From: Endothia cerciana
Lineage: Eukaryota; Ascomycota; Sordariomycetes; Diaporthales; Cryphonectriaceae
Direction of reading: 5' to 3'
NCBI GenBank assembly: GCA_026119935.1
Contig: JALRMH010000042.1
Span: 186,001 to 250,000 of the forward strand
Length of the DNA: 64,000 nucleotides
The notes beneath the pieces were generated by a model. That model did not search any database and was not told the origin of the DNA. It worked only from the letters and a program-made list of their open reading frames with translations. Shown in pieces: positions 39,810-51,800 of this stretch. The translations under genes and the position numbers were made by a program. The first letter of the stretch is position 1, and each line of letters begins with the position of its first letter.

Positions 39810-42119
39810 ATGAGTCAACCGGACCATGCAGGGGTCGCCACGCCCCGCCGCAACCCACGCCGGGGAGCCGCCACCCGCCACGACCGACCATCAGCCCGGC
39901 CGCCAGCTCCGAGCCCGAGCAGCCGCGTTACACGGAGCGCTACGCGGCTGCTGGATTACAATACTGACATTGACGATTCGAGTGCCGGCGACCAAGACAC
40001 GGATGACGAGGGCTCATTCTCCGATGGCTCTGATGGGGTCTTCACACGACCCCGTCAGTCACGACCCGTCCAGACTGTCGCCTCTACTAGGGAGCGACGA
40101 TACCGCCCTGGCGCCACCACTGCACAGGGCCCTCGTCGACGTCCTGCTCGGCCGGCCCAGTCTTCACGGGACACAGGCCTGTCGACACCGAAGAAGAGGC
40201 GTCCCTTCAAGTTCGGCGGCGCAAAGAAGAGGTCATCTGTAAGCGACCATAAACCCGACTGGCCCACATCCAACGTCATCCCTCCCTGGCAGTCACTTGA
40301 GTGGACCATCCTGGTTGAGATCTTCGAGTATGCCGCCTACCCAGTCGACACCCGAACAAACGCCCGCTGGCTCCTCGCAGCCGGCCTCACCTGCAAGGCC
40401 TTCCTGGATCCTGCCCTGAAGGCTTTGTACAGGTGCCCCATGCCACAGATCATCTCCATGAACATGGGAAACAAGTTCGCCAGCCTCATCCGCGAGCTTG
40501 CTGCAGACCCGAGTGCCGCGCTGGCCCGTCGGGATCACAGGCGGACCATGGTCGAGTCGCTTGTGGTCGAGGTCTCCTCTCTCCCCCACTCGCAAACGCG
40601 CAACTTCGACATCGCAGAGCTCATCCTGTCTCTCCCCAGCCTTTCTTACGTTGAGCTGTACCACGACTTCGATCTGCCTCCCTACCGCAAGCTCGACCTC
40701 AAGAGCAAAAAGTGGACCTACACGCCAGAGCTGCTCAGCGCACTCAGAGACGCCGGTCATGGAGACACGGCTGTCCGCCTGAAGTCATGGAAGTGGAGCG
40801 AGAGAATGATGGCTCCTGGTCTGCTCGAGGAGCTCTCGACGATCCACGGCTGGAGGACCTTCTCCCAGCTGCGCAAGCTCTCATTCGTCAACTTCCAAGT
40901 CCCTTCCTTGAGAGACAACAAAGACCCTAACGACCCAGAGGTCTTCGAAGAGGACAAGGGCTACATTAGCCTCGTCGCAGCCGCGCTGGCTCCCATCGCG
41001 GATCTCAAGCACCTGGTCATGGAGTCATCGACCGTCGTGGACGGCCAGTTCCTATCTCTACTCCCCAAGACGATCGAGCACCTCGAGATTGTCAACTGCT
41101 GGGAGCTGACGGCTGATATGCTGTCGGAGTACCTGATGACCCACGGCCGATCACTGCGCCGGTTGACGCTTCACCACAACCAGTCACTCAACCTGTCGTT
41201 CCTGCCCCAGCTGGGCCGGTACTGTCCTGAGCTGCAGGAGCTGTCTATGGACCTTCTCACCTATAACCACCACGAGTACTACAGGGACTCCGATCCGATC
41301 TACGACGCCCTCCTCACCGTCAAGGATGTGCCGGTATGGCCCCAGAGGATCGAGGTCATCGACCTCGAGCAGCTTGCCAAGTGGGATGCGGATACGGCCG
41401 AGATGTTCTTCCAGAGCTTCGCGGACCAGGCCTCAAACCTGCCTAAGCTGAGACACCTTGCCGTCAAGGCTATGCTTGACGTTCCCTGGCGACAGCGATC
41501 CGAGTTTCGCGATAAGTGGGTGCGGAAGCTGAAGAGGGTGTTCTTGCGTAAGGCTCAGAAGCCTCGGGCCTACCATTCCCTGATCCAGTGGCCGCTGGAC
41601 GGGACCAAGCCTCACGAGCAGCAAACACAACCGCCAAAGGCCGATGACTCCGACGCCTCACCAGTCCGGCGTAGCACACGCATTGCATCCCATGTCTTTG
41701 CGCCAGCTCCTCCGCCACCCGCCGAGGACAAGGACGACAGACGCAAACGCAAGCGCTCCCACACCCAGACAACCCGAGATCTGAGGAAGTCGAAGCGCAC
41801 CAACATCTCTTACCGAGATCCTGACACCGACGAGGATCTTGACTTGTCAGAGGGGTCCGCGGAGAGTGACCGAGACGAACCGCAGGCAGATCCGAACCCC
41901 ATGTCAAGCCCTCCAGCCTCGCCTGCTTCGAGCGAGGAGAACGACTCATTCGTGCACGGCCTCTGCGACGTTGTCAACATCCGATTTGATAACCAGAAAC
42001 CACGAGAGTTTCAGTGGGGCGTGGAAGATTTCCTTGATGATGACACCCACGAGTCCGACGACGCTGAGTGGGCTTCAGACCGGGAAGTGGACGACGATTC
42101 GGACACCTACGCCTGGTGA
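39810..42119 (+). CDS. F-box/leucine-rich repeat protein
   Basis: Single exon, 769 aa from ATG 39810 (GACGACATGAG). The N-terminal 150 residues are disordered and basic. An F-box-like helix set follows at about 155-205 (W-Q-S-L-E-W-T-I-L-V-E-I-F-E-Y-A-A-Y; L-L-A-A-G-L-T-C-K-A-F-L-D-P-A-L-K-A-L-Y). The middle has irregular leucine-rich segments (L-R-K-L-S-F-V-N-F; I-E-H-L-E-I-V-N-C-W-E-L-T; L-R-R-L-T-L-H-H-N). The C-terminus is acidic with basic patches (D-R-R-K-R-K-R-S-H) that could localise it to the nucleus. The layout fits an SCF ubiquitin-ligase substrate receptor; the substrate is unknown. Confidence 0.82.
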   Translation: MSQPDHAGVATPRRNPRRGAATRHDRPSARPPAPSPSSRVTRSATRLLDYNTDIDDSSAGDQDTDDEGSFSDGSDGVFTRPRQSRPVQTVASTRERRYRPGATTAQGPRRRPARPAQSSRDTGLSTPKKRRPFKFGGAKKRSSVSDHKPDWPTSNVIPPWQSLEWTILVEIFEYAAYPVDTRTNARWLLAAGLTCKAFLDPALKALYRCPMPQIISMNMGNKFASLIRELAADPSAALARRDHRRTMVESLVVEVSSLPHSQTRNFDIAELILSLPSLSYVELYHDFDLPPYRKLDLKSKKWTYTPELLSALRDAGHGDTAVRLKSWKWSERMMAPGLLEELSTIHGWRTFSQLRKLSFVNFQVPSLRDNKDPNDPEVFEEDKGYISLVAAALAPIADLKHLVMESSTVVDGQFLSLLPKTIEHLEIVNCWELTADMLSEYLMTHGRSLRRLTLHHNQSLNLSFLPQLGRYCPELQELSMDLLTYNHHEYYRDSDPIYDALLTVKDVPVWPQRIEVIDLEQLAKWDADTAEMFFQSFADQASNLPKLRHLAVKAMLDVPWRQRSEFRDKWVRKLKRVFLRKAQKPRAYHSLIQWPLDGTKPHEQQTQPPKADDSDASPVRRSTRIASHVFAPAPPPPAEDKDDRRKRKRSHTQTTRDLRKSKRTNISYRDPDTDEDLDLSEGSAESDRDEPQADPNPMSSPPASPASSEENDSFVHGLCDVVNIRFDNQKPREFQWGVEDFLDDDTHESDDAEWASDREVDDDSDTYAW

Positions 42120-43476
42120 CAGGGAGCTTTCCCTCCTATTTTCTTCTTCTTTTCCTTTTCCCTTTTCCATCGGTCGACAACAAGGGCGCAAGGGTCGGCC
42201 CTCAGAGGGGAATCACAGCCGCGGAACACCAGGATACGGCGTTGGTAGAGGGATAAGATTCGACGACAGACGTGAAAGTCATCCTTGTCCTAATCAGTTT
42301 GTGTTTGGCTTCATGTGGGCGCCGGTGGTCGTAACGGAGGTTATTCCTACCCACTTGCATTTTTAAAAACAAAGGCCTGAGCGTTTCCAGACAAGTAATG
42401 GAGTTGAGGATTGCCAATACCACGGAGCATGCGCTTTGCATCTGGAAGGGTCGGGGGGAGGGGGCGGATGGGGTTTGGTCTGGTTCTGCCAAGCCATTGA
42501 CTGGTCTGTGGCCAGAAGACAGCTTTTTTAAATGCTGTGGACACATGACGACAACATACTAATCATGAACGAAGACAAACTGATCCGGCCTCCTTTCCTA
42601 CCCTTCTTGATGTTGCCGCGAGGATGCAAGCCGAGCCAGATATCAAGCGTGGACCCCTGGACCCCTGGACCCCGCCTGTATCCCGCCAGCCGCCAGCCCT
42701 GGCGGCCCAGTCCTGCGGGAGCTGTTCTCGTACATAGTACTTAGTGTACACTGAATCATTGTTACCTAGTGCGGGTGTATGAAATTCTGTCAGTACAGTT
42801 GATTGCATGGACACTGCAGGTCAACACTTGTGGCCCCGACACGGCGACACAGAGGGGACAGGATCAGGATCAGGGACCTGGCGGATCGTCACCAGAAGGG
42901 TCCAGGACCGGAGTACTATGGTATGTAGTGCGGTAGCACCGCACCAGGGAAAGCTGGCTGGCTGCTCAGCGGCTCAGGTCTCGCTCCCATCGTGCACACA
43001 GTACGGTCCACAGACGTCAATGGTCAGGCCACGCCTATGACCGCGGCCCCTCCTAGCCTGGCCTGCCAGAAAACCAGATGCATCCTTTTCACGAGGCCTG
43101 CCGTTCTGGTCCCAATAGGCTGGTCCCTAACGGTGGCCCACCTCAGCCACACCCACCCACGCACCAGGGTTTCCCGTTCTCCGCATTACTGTACATCTCT
43201 TTGACTGGCCTTATCCCTTGCAGGGCCAGCCACGCACTCCTCAACCCTGATCTACCTCCCGTCCTCACATCGCCTTTCACTTCACCTCAGCTCACCACAC
43301 GTCTTCTTCCTCAGTGCGCCACAGCTGAATCCAGGCGGCGCATCGACCCCTACCCCCCCGTATCGCTGTCAGAAACAGTGGAGACCGGGAGGGTGCCGTC
43401 GACGGTGGAGCTGGGCGGCACCGACACGCCTGCGAACTGATACTGTACGGCCCGGCGCCTGATGCTGGAGGTGTCT

Positions 43477-43506
43477 GGTCCTGGTCCTGGTCCTGGTCCT
43501 GGTCCT
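43477..43506. repeat. GGTCCT hexamer repeat, 5 copies plus a variant
   Basis: Five exact GGTCCT units followed by GATCCT in the gene-free region. Confidence 0.9.
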
Positions 43507-44010
43507 GATCCTGGACCGGCCCTGGCGCGCTGGCTGATGGGTAGGATACCGAGCTCCCTCACCAGTCCCTCGACCCCGACACAACAGCGGCGAGCAGACA
43601 ACATCAACAAAAATATTACTGCTGCTCCACGAAACGGGCGCGATACCTGCACTGCCAGCGCGCGTGAATGCCCGAGTAAGGTAAACCATCCATTGTCCTC
43701 CACGACCCCTTGCTTTCCCTCCTGTCCCGGTATTTCTGTGGGTGAGGGTCCCGAGATGACTGTGTATCTTTTTGTCCCTGGCGCAATTGGGTTCGGCTGT
43801 ATTGGCGTGATCACAACAATACTGACCTACTAGGCCGAGCTCTTTCGCGATTGTCCATCCTAACCCGCCTTTTGTTCCTAGACCTAACACGGACCTCAGT
43901 CCTCCCCGCCGACACAATCTCCCCACCTCGACTGCTGGTTGTTTCGAGACCGGTCTGTTATCCTCGTGCCCTTTAGGAGGCCACACACTATCCGCGACGG
44001 AACACCACCA

Positions 44011-44025
44011 CCCCCCCCCCCCCCC
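44011..44025. repeat. C15 homopolymer
   Basis: Fifteen C in the leader or promoter of the gene at 44212, followed by A5. Confidence 0.8.
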
Positions 44026-44211
44026 AAAAAGAGCAGCAGCAACCAACATCCGACCGCGCTCCGCGACCGCCGCATGCCATCGTGATCACCACCACCACCA
44101 CCCTCGAACCCGCCCCTATCCGTGATCCGCCCTTGCGCTCCCCCAACGGACACAGCAGCCTGGCGAGGCTCGTCTTTGCGACCATTCTTCTTTCATGAAG
44201 TACATCGCAAG

Positions 44212-46464
44212 ATGGAGACTACGGCGGATAGAATCAGATCCGTCGTCAAGAGTCTACTGCCAGAGCGTCCACACCACCTGTCGCTCTACCCAGATCGCAA
44301 GTACCCAGTGCCGCCAAACTATTGGCAACATCAGTCGCCATTACAATATTCCACCTTCCTGTCGGACGCAGACCGCGGCGTCCTCCTGACCAGACCATAC
44401 TTTGACATCTGCGACGAGCCCGAGTCGTCCCCTGTCACACCTCTGCCCGCAGCCGCCCCCAGGAAGATGAACAAGATGTCTTTCAAGGATTACAAGAAGG
44501 CGAAGAAGGCCTCCGACTCACCGATCGAGAACGGCACCCCTGGAAGGCTGGAGGAGAAGAGCCACGCGAGCGATGCGGTGGTGCTGGAGGACAAGGATAC
44601 TATGCGCAAAGAGCACGATAGGCTCAAGGAGGCCGGATCGGAGCGGTCGGGCAGGGCGCAAGAGATCCGTACGAACGGGGAGGCAGAGAGGTATGCGCAG
44701 AACCGGAGACGCGGTTGGCAGGTGGTGTGCTAACCGGATGCCCGCAGGTTCAAGTACCCGACGTCCAAGCCGATCTCGAGAGATGCGCAGAGCCCGCCGG
44801 AGACCAAGAAGCGGCCATTGGACCTAGACGATAGTGCTAGGCCGCACAAGAAGTCGAAACCGAGCGAGGACCTGTCGCGCAGACCGCCACGGCCCGAGAC
44901 CCCGCGCAGCTCGGTACACGACAAGCCTTCAAGCAAGGAGGGGAGACCAGGGGCTTCTCAGTCGGCCCCAGGCAGTCGCGCCGCCGCGGGAAGCTCCAGG
45001 GAGAGAGACCGCGCGGTGTCGCCGCCCAACGTCATGGTAAACGGGGCTAAAAACTCGGGCTCGTCGCACTCTGATTCGCTACCCCGAAAGACCGATAGCC
45101 CTGGAAAGCACCTCGTCCCTCCGTTGTTGTCGCCCCTCCACCATCCAGCGATCGACGATGAGCTGGCGACCAACAGCCCGAGGAGGAGGCCAAAGGAGAG
45201 TCCCTCGAGTGGCAAGGCGCATATGAAGACCCCCAAGCCCGAGGCGACAGTCAAGAAGAAGCCCGCGGTGCCAGAGCTGCCCTCACTTCTCTCGCCCACG
45301 CTCCCTCCGATGGTCGAAGACGAGCTTCTGCAGATCGAGAAGGCGCTTAACAAGGACGAGCCGGGCCAGGCAGGGGGCCAGTCCTCTGAGACGGCGAAGA
45401 GCGCGCGAAAAGAGAAGACACGAGAGGCTGTCGCCGAGGACGGCGAGCCGAAGACCCTCATTGTCAAACTGAAAATCAGAAAGGCCCTGCGCCCGACAGT
45501 GAGGAGGCTTCTGGCGCTCCCTTCCAAGAATAGGAAGGACAGGTCGGCGAGTGTGGAGGACACGCCCCCGCCAGCAAAGAAGCGGCCGCGAACCGCCGAG
45601 GCGGAGACCGAGCTGGCACCGTCCACGGCAACGAAGCGGCCGAAGGCTCCCGACGTGCCCGCCAGCAAAGCACCCTACACACCACCCAACCCTCCAGCAA
45701 CCGTCTCTCAGGTTCCGTCCGGCAGCTCGCAGAACGCAACCCCCAGCGGACGCGTCGCTCAGACACCCGGCGCTGGGGAGGCAGCCCCGCCCCGCAGTGG
45801 GTCGTCCAAGGACCGTGAGGCTCTCATGCGCCGTCATGGAGCCATGTCGACCCTGGGGAGGAACCTGAAGCGCGAACGCGACAAGGAGAAGCATGAGCGG
45901 GATAGGGAGAGACAGAAGCAGCCCAACGGCGCTGCGGCTAACGGGGAGCGCATGGCCGCTGAGGATTATCGACCCGTCATGTTGACCATGGAGATGATCT
46001 TGGCATACTTCATCGCGTTTCGATCCCAGAACCAGGCTTGTGAGCTGAGCAGGACCCATGTGGATGAGAAGGCCTGGCTCTCGCTGGAGGCTCACCTGCG
46101 GGAGCTGAGGCACATGACATACCACTCACTCCCGCTGCACACCTTGGCGATCCAGCTCAACGGCGTCCTCATCAACGAGATCCTGAAGGTGTACGCGATC
46201 AACGGCAACTCATCCCGCGAGTTCAGGCTGGACGAGGCCAGCCAGAAGATCCTCCTGCGGAACGTGAGCCACCAGTTCGCCGTGTGGTCAGAAGCGGACC
46301 GGTTCCGGAGCAGACTGACGGACGAGAGGCTGAAGACACCAGTCATGGGACCATGGACGTCACCATACAAGGCCGCCGCCGATACACTGGCAGTGATGGC
46401 CCGGGTAGCAGACCGAGAGCATGTCAACTGGAGGGCTGAGGTGGTCCCGCCAAAGGACCCATGA
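44212..46464 (+). CDS. Conserved-looking basic protein of unknown function, likely nuclear
   Basis: Exons 44212-44690 and 44748-46464 give 731 aa. The intron is phase 2 (donor GTATGC, branch point GCTAACC, acceptor CGCAG). The start is ATG 44212 (GCAAGATGG). The N-terminus has an ordered-looking block (S-L-Y-P-D-R-K-Y-P-V-P-P-N-Y-W; S-T-F-L-S-D-A-D-R-G-V-L-L-T-R-P-Y-F-D-I) followed by a Lys-rich K-M-S-F-K-D-Y-K-K-A-K-K. A long disordered Pro/Lys/Ser-rich middle contains a repeated element: P-P-L-L-S-P-L-H-H-P-A-I-D-D-E-L and S-L-L-S-P-T-L-P-P-M-V-E-D-E-L. The C-terminal 150 residues form a helical domain (M-L-T-M-E-M-I-L-A-Y-F-I-A-F-R-S-Q-N-Q). I do not recognise the family. Confidence 0.75.
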
Positions 46465-47178
46465 GCCGGTGATCTGGAACGAGAGGGGCAGTGCTGCGGC
46501 GCTGGGACCGCGGTCTGGGGGACCTGGGAGCAGACCCCCGCGTTGCTTTTTTTTTTGGGGGGGGGGGGGGGGAGATGAAGAATAATCAGCATACGCATGT
46601 TGATGAGGATATCCCGGGGGTCTACGAAGTGTACAGAGGGGGACAGGCGTCGCTGAACATGAATGGCTATGATATCCGGACGACGCTGACGGACAGCGCG
46701 CCCTCGTTGCATTGTATCGAGAATGACAACTATTCTCCAACCATCCCATCTCGTCATTTCGTTCCCGCGTGAGGTGTCGCGTCGACGACATGTGCGTGAT
46801 AAGCGTGTGGCTCCCGGCTGTGAGTACTGCTGTAGTGTAAATCAGGGCCCCGCTGATGTAGACGTGTGTACTGTGTAGGCTGACAGGAGGACGCCGGGTC
46901 AGGGGCCAGGGGTCGCTGTGGACGAAGGGCCCCCCCCCCCCCGCGTGTCCCAGGGGATGTAACCTCCGCATAAGCTCCCGCTGCAGGCCTGCCCGCATCC
47001 ACCCAAAATCCAGGCCAGGCGACGGCATCTTTCCACTTCCCGCTTCCAAACGAAACGACTGGACGCCCCAAGTCTCCCAACGACCAAATTCCTCTCTGCC
47101 TGCGGGATCCGCGCCCCTGAACAACCCAGACAACAGAACAGACGACAACGACGACGACGACACCACGGCGGCGTGGTC
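46465..47178. other. Intergenic region with long homopolymers
   Basis: 3' flank of the previous gene and promoter of LIN1. It has T10 directly followed by G16 (46547-46572) and C13 (46930-46942). No gene is seen. Confidence 0.55.
46547..46572. repeat. T10G16 homopolymer pair
   Basis: Ten T followed immediately by sixteen G, about 90 bases past the stop codon at 46464. Confidence 0.8.
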
Positions 47179-48666
47179 ATGTCCTCCCGCTTCTCGGCGG
47201 CGCGCCCCAAACGGGCCGGCGAGTCCTTCGCGCGCACCCACCATGGCGAGCGGGCCAACCCCGCCGACGACGACGGGCAGGACGGTCCCTCCGCCCCCAA
47301 GAAGGTCAAGTTCGACGTGCGCAACCCCTCGGCCCTCGCGCCCGACGCCGCCGACGCGGACGAGGAAGACGACGCGGTCCTGGAGGCGGACGTCATCGGC
47401 AAGGGCGCCGGGGCCACGAAGCGGGGCGCTGTGAACATCGACGGGTACGACAGCGACTCGGACAACGAAACGTTCAAGGACCGCGCTGCGGCGAGGAAGT
47501 CACGCGGGAAGGGCAGCGGGGACAACGACCTGGACGTGGCGGACGTGGAGATCGATATCGCGGACCAGCTGGACAACTACGACAAGCACCTACGGAACGG
47601 CGGGGACGAGGAGGCAGGGGACGATGACGAGGACATGTTTGCTGCAGACGACGATCCCGACGAGGAAGACACGAACGACCCCGCCGGTCCGAACAACACG
47701 TCGCGCGCCGCTGGTCGGAAGGCAAAAGAGGTCCGCTTCCTCGACTCAGACAAGATCGAGGGCCAGGAGCAGGCGAGCAAGAGCGGCGGGACGGTACGGC
47801 TCGACGAGGGCAACGTGAGCAGCGATGATGAGGAGGACCTGGAGCTGGCGATACAGGAGGAGGGTGTGGACGAGGAGGTTGGGATGGGCGGGCTGAAGAG
47901 GAATGCGCCCAAGATCGACGCGTTCAACATGAAGGCGGAGCAGGAGGAGGGCGCGTTCGACGAGGCAGGCAACTTCATACGCAAGGCCGTGGACCCGGAC
48001 GCCGTGCACGATAAGTGGTTGGATGGGGTCAGCAAGAAGGACATGAAGAAGGCGGCGGAGGCGCACGAGAGGCGCGAGGCGGAGCTGAGGAGGCAGAGGA
48101 AGGAGGACGACAGCATGCTGACAGAGGACCTGCTGAAGTTGCTGATCCTGAATCTCGAGCTCGGGGAGACGCCGCTTGAGGCGCTGGCGAGGTTGGGCAG
48201 GGGGAGGGCGAAGGAGAAGAAGGAGCCCAAGTGGAAGCTCAAGAAGCAGCACAAGCTCGGCGAGGGAGAGGCGATGGACGTAGATCAGGCAAAGGAGCCG
48301 GTGGACCCGCAGCAGGTAAAGATCAAGGAGGCTATCAACTCCATCACGGAGGCGGCGGATAAACTGCTCGGGAGGGAATTTGCGGATGTTTACGAGACAG
48401 AGCGGGAGGTGCTCATAAGGGACTGGCAAACCGAGGCTGGTGAGCGCTGGAAAGAGCCCGCGCCTGCTCCTGTCGAAGAACAGCCCGCGGCGTCAGCCGG
48501 CAGCAAGTGGGAGTACAGGTGGATCGATGGGAGGGACGGCGGTGTGGTTCAAGGTCCTTATGATGGTCCTGCGATGAAGGCATGGCAGGACGCTGGCTAC
48601 TTTGAAGGTGTTGAATTCAGAGCCGTCGGCGAGGGCGACTGGAGTCGAGTAGCTGACTTTGTATGA
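47179..48666 (+). CDS. lin1: LIN1/CD2BP2-type GYF-domain protein
   Basis: Single exon, 495 aa from ATG 47179 (M-S-S-R-F-S-A-A-R-P-K-R). LIN1/CD2BP2 is associated with the U5 snRNP and binds Pro-rich partners. Visible: acidic disordered first half with the family's N-terminal K-K-V-K-F-D-V-R-N-P-S; V-N-I-D-G-Y-D-S-D-S-D; I-D-A-F-N-M-K-A-E-Q-E-E-G-A-F-D-E-A-G-N-F, which is characteristic; a helical middle; and a C-terminal GYF domain from about 443 (K-W-E-Y-R-W-I-D-G, Q-G-P-Y, M-K-A-W-Q-D-A-G-Y-F). The GPF motif is GPY here. Only two codons (GTG GTC) precede the ATG in frame. Confidence 0.9.
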   Translation: MSSRFSAARPKRAGESFARTHHGERANPADDDGQDGPSAPKKVKFDVRNPSALAPDAADADEEDDAVLEADVIGKGAGATKRGAVNIDGYDSDSDNETFKDRAAARKSRGKGSGDNDLDVADVEIDIADQLDNYDKHLRNGGDEEAGDDDEDMFAADDDPDEEDTNDPAGPNNTSRAAGRKAKEVRFLDSDKIEGQEQASKSGGTVRLDEGNVSSDDEEDLELAIQEEGVDEEVGMGGLKRNAPKIDAFNMKAEQEEGAFDEAGNFIRKAVDPDAVHDKWLDGVSKKDMKKAAEAHERREAELRRQRKEDDSMLTEDLLKLLILNLELGETPLEALARLGRGRAKEKKEPKWKLKKQHKLGEGEAMDVDQAKEPVDPQQVKIKEAINSITEAADKLLGREFADVYETEREVLIRDWQTEAGERWKEPAPAPVEEQPAASAGSKWEYRWIDGRDGGVVQGPYDGPAMKAWQDAGYFEGVEFRAVGEGDWSRVADFV

Positions 48667-48868
48667 GAATCGATACCCCTTAAGTGGCGGAAGAGCTGCA
48701 TTTCGAGCAACACGTCCTGCCTCCCCAGTCTTTCTATCCCGCTACGAAGCCTGCCTTTCAGACTGACCGATGTTTCATGCGCGAGCCTTCGCACCATTGA
48801 TGCTCCTCAGCATTGCATTTCGTAAAGGTAGAGCTGTCGCTGTTGAACATATATAAATTCCTCGTGAG

Positions 48869-51800
48869 CTAAAAGTCTATTTCCATTGCACGGCACCTAT
48901 GTGTCCTTCGCCTTTGCTTTCGACTAGCGGTTTCCTCCCTGTCCATCTCGCTAGTCCAAGCCTTCCAACTATCGTGAAGCTCCCCCAGGAGCTCAGCCCT
49001 TCCGTCCAGGTCATTCTTGACCCCTTGCATTGACTGGGGCCCAGGCTGCGCAGACGATGCTACCGCCACCCTGGCCGTGATCAAACCTGGCATGACAACC
49101 CAGCTATCCTGCACCTCGCGTATTAGAGTCTGCTTGAAAATGTTGACCTGAGTGTCCATGTGAGCAGGTGGCGAGTAGTTCTCTGTCAGCACGATCAGTG
49201 ACTGCACAGGTACGTCGCGGACGGCTATCTCGCTTCCTCTTGATGCACGCAACTCATCGAGGATAGAAGTTGCATGTTTGGCAGAATGAGTGATCCCATC
49301 AATACACCTCCACAGCCTCCTAGTTATGTCTATTGAAGGCAGCATCAGCCAGCAGGTCAAGCTAGGCCGTACGGCGTTGCATATACCCATCAACTTGGTA
49401 AGAACGTGCGCTTGGGCTGGTGTCAATCCTGTGTCTTCGTCACTCTGCTGAACCTGATCTCGCACCCAGCCTGTGACAGCATTCAGCAGACTGACAACAT
49501 CGTCAAGACAGGTTTCTGGGATCTCTCTCGGAATACAGGATCTGTTGAGAATGTTCAAGAGGGCGTTGGAATAGACACCCAGCAGTGGCCAGATATCGAG
49601 TGCGGAAGAAGACGCTCGGATGATCGCAGGCAACATACGGCCGATGACAAACGAGAGTATGTTGTCGTCCTTCATTCCTCTCTCGATGATCCTGCTCTCT
49701 GCATCGAGCTGGCCATTCGCCAGTGCCGATTTGAAGTGATTGTAGAGGTAGTAGAAGAGTTGTGGAGCGGCTGTCGTCTCGCCTTCTCCTAGTCTGAGGC
49801 CGTAAGCAAGAATGCCTGCAGTATGCAGCTGAGGATCCTCTTTTGTAGGTGAGTACTTGGTGCTGAATTGGTAGTAGAACGGGTCGACTGTGCAGATATC
49901 GGCACCGTGGGATTTGATGAGTCCGACAATCTCACGGATGAAGCTGATGTAGTCTTGGTGCTCGACCGAACCCAACTTCAAGGATTCGATGTCCAACTTC
50001 ATCTGCTGCATTACTGACTTCAAGAGCTTCTCGTATCTGGCCCGGAGTGATTTCCTTTGAGTTGGATCTGCTTGACGGAGCTCCCTTCTCATGTAAGTGA
50101 TGCCGCAGGCAAAGAGATCACGGTTTGAATTGTAGTCAGGGACAGATCCAGGCTTGAAGACGGCTTCCCTCATGTAGCCCACCTCGATCGACTTAAGAGT
50201 CTCGGCGAGGTCGTTCTCATACCTCAGTGCGTGGAAGGGCTTCACCAAGGACAATATCCAGATGTCGAAATGACTGCAGTTGATGCTCGAGAAATTGAAG
50301 ACGTGGTTCTTGAGAAGGGTAGCCACAAAAAGGGGTATGAACCTCTTCTCTGCCAGGCCGAGCTCATCAGGGAAGGATTGGAATACCCCATACTTTCCCG
50401 GAGAGAAGAAGTGTCGAAGTTGTCTCTTGCCGCCGTCAATGAAAAGACTGGCAATTCGACCGCATAGAATGATGGCTCTCTCGACAACGACGGATGTCGA
50501 GCCAAATTGAGGAGCAGCGCCGCAGACTGGCGAGTTCACTGCCCGACAGACTGCAGCGAAGAAGCCTTGGACTATTTTGTCATCGAGGAATTCAACTGCA
50601 TCCTCGAATTCACGACTGCCATGCGAGGATATCGAATCGCCTGTCGACTCCCGCAATTTGTACCAGACATCCTCCAACCGCTTGACGAAGATATCGATCG
50701 TGTCAAAACAGGCTCGCACGATCCCCCAATCCAAGTCTCCGTCTTTCATGCTAAGTTTGTTAAAGACCTTGTTCAGCTGGTTGACATTGAAAGAGAATGT
50801 TGCGGATGTCAGCGAAGGGCAGTGCTTCATGACATCCAAAGATGCCGTAATGCTAAAGTGTAGGACGTCCTTGGCCGCAGCCTGGTTCGCGGCAACAATG
50901 CCATCTAGCATCTGCTGTTGGATGTCTCTCCTGTCTTTCTTTGCCATAGACATAAACTGAGCTTGAACGTCGGCAGCAGCTGACAGATACTGGTTGAGAA
51001 CCTGCTGAAACACATTATTCTGCCATGACATGAACGGCCTGTAGTCATTCAGAGATCCTCCTGATGAGACAATAAATCGTGCGAGTTGCCTCCATGTCCG
51101 CAGGTTGATAAGGCAGGCTTCTTTGTGGGAACTGGCGGGCTGAACCAATTTCTCGATCGAATCAACGGGTCGACGATCTCCTGAAGGAGCGGCCCAGAAC
51201 AAGGTACATAGGAGGTCGTGATGATTTCGCAATGAAGCGAGATCGTGAGAATGAATTGTCTGCTCCTTTGAATATTGTCGGTTATGGTTGGGTAGACATC
51301 GGGCGACCAAATTCCGAATGTCGTTTGAGAGTCCATTCCGTCTCATGTTCTGGATCGCCACCGCCAGTATCTTCAGAAATATGTGAAAGCAGCGGTCTTC
51401 CGGTTCAACCGACAGGCAGGGCCCATTACTGAGTTCCTCTAGGAATCGTGGTGATTTGTAAAACTCCTCGTTCCTCAGATGTGAGAGATTCTGATGGCCA
51501 AAGAAATCGAAGATTGTCCCGACGATACCAACACATCTGTGCCAACCCCATTGATCGATCAAGTAGTGACAGCGTCCCAACAGAGCCCGACAGTACTCGT
51601 TGAAACTAGGAGACTGTCTCTGGTTGTTCTGATAGGACTCGAACACCACCTTCAGCAGCTTCTGCGGCAGGTTCCAGCCCTCGAGCGGAACCATATATCG
51701 CATCCCTCTGCTCAAAACGCCGTTGTCATCAAACTCGCCCAGTGGTAGGAGAGTGAACATGTCTAACCACAGGCCCTCGAGTTTTTGGGCGTCGGAGGAC

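Larger units (their letters stand above)
42120..44211. other. Gene-free region upstream of 44212 gene
   Basis: 3' flank of the F-box gene and a long promoter of the next gene on the same strand. It has a GGACCCCT tandem (42651-42671), a hexamer repeat at 43477 and a C15 run at 44011. Open frames here lack recognisable domains. Confidence 0.5.
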
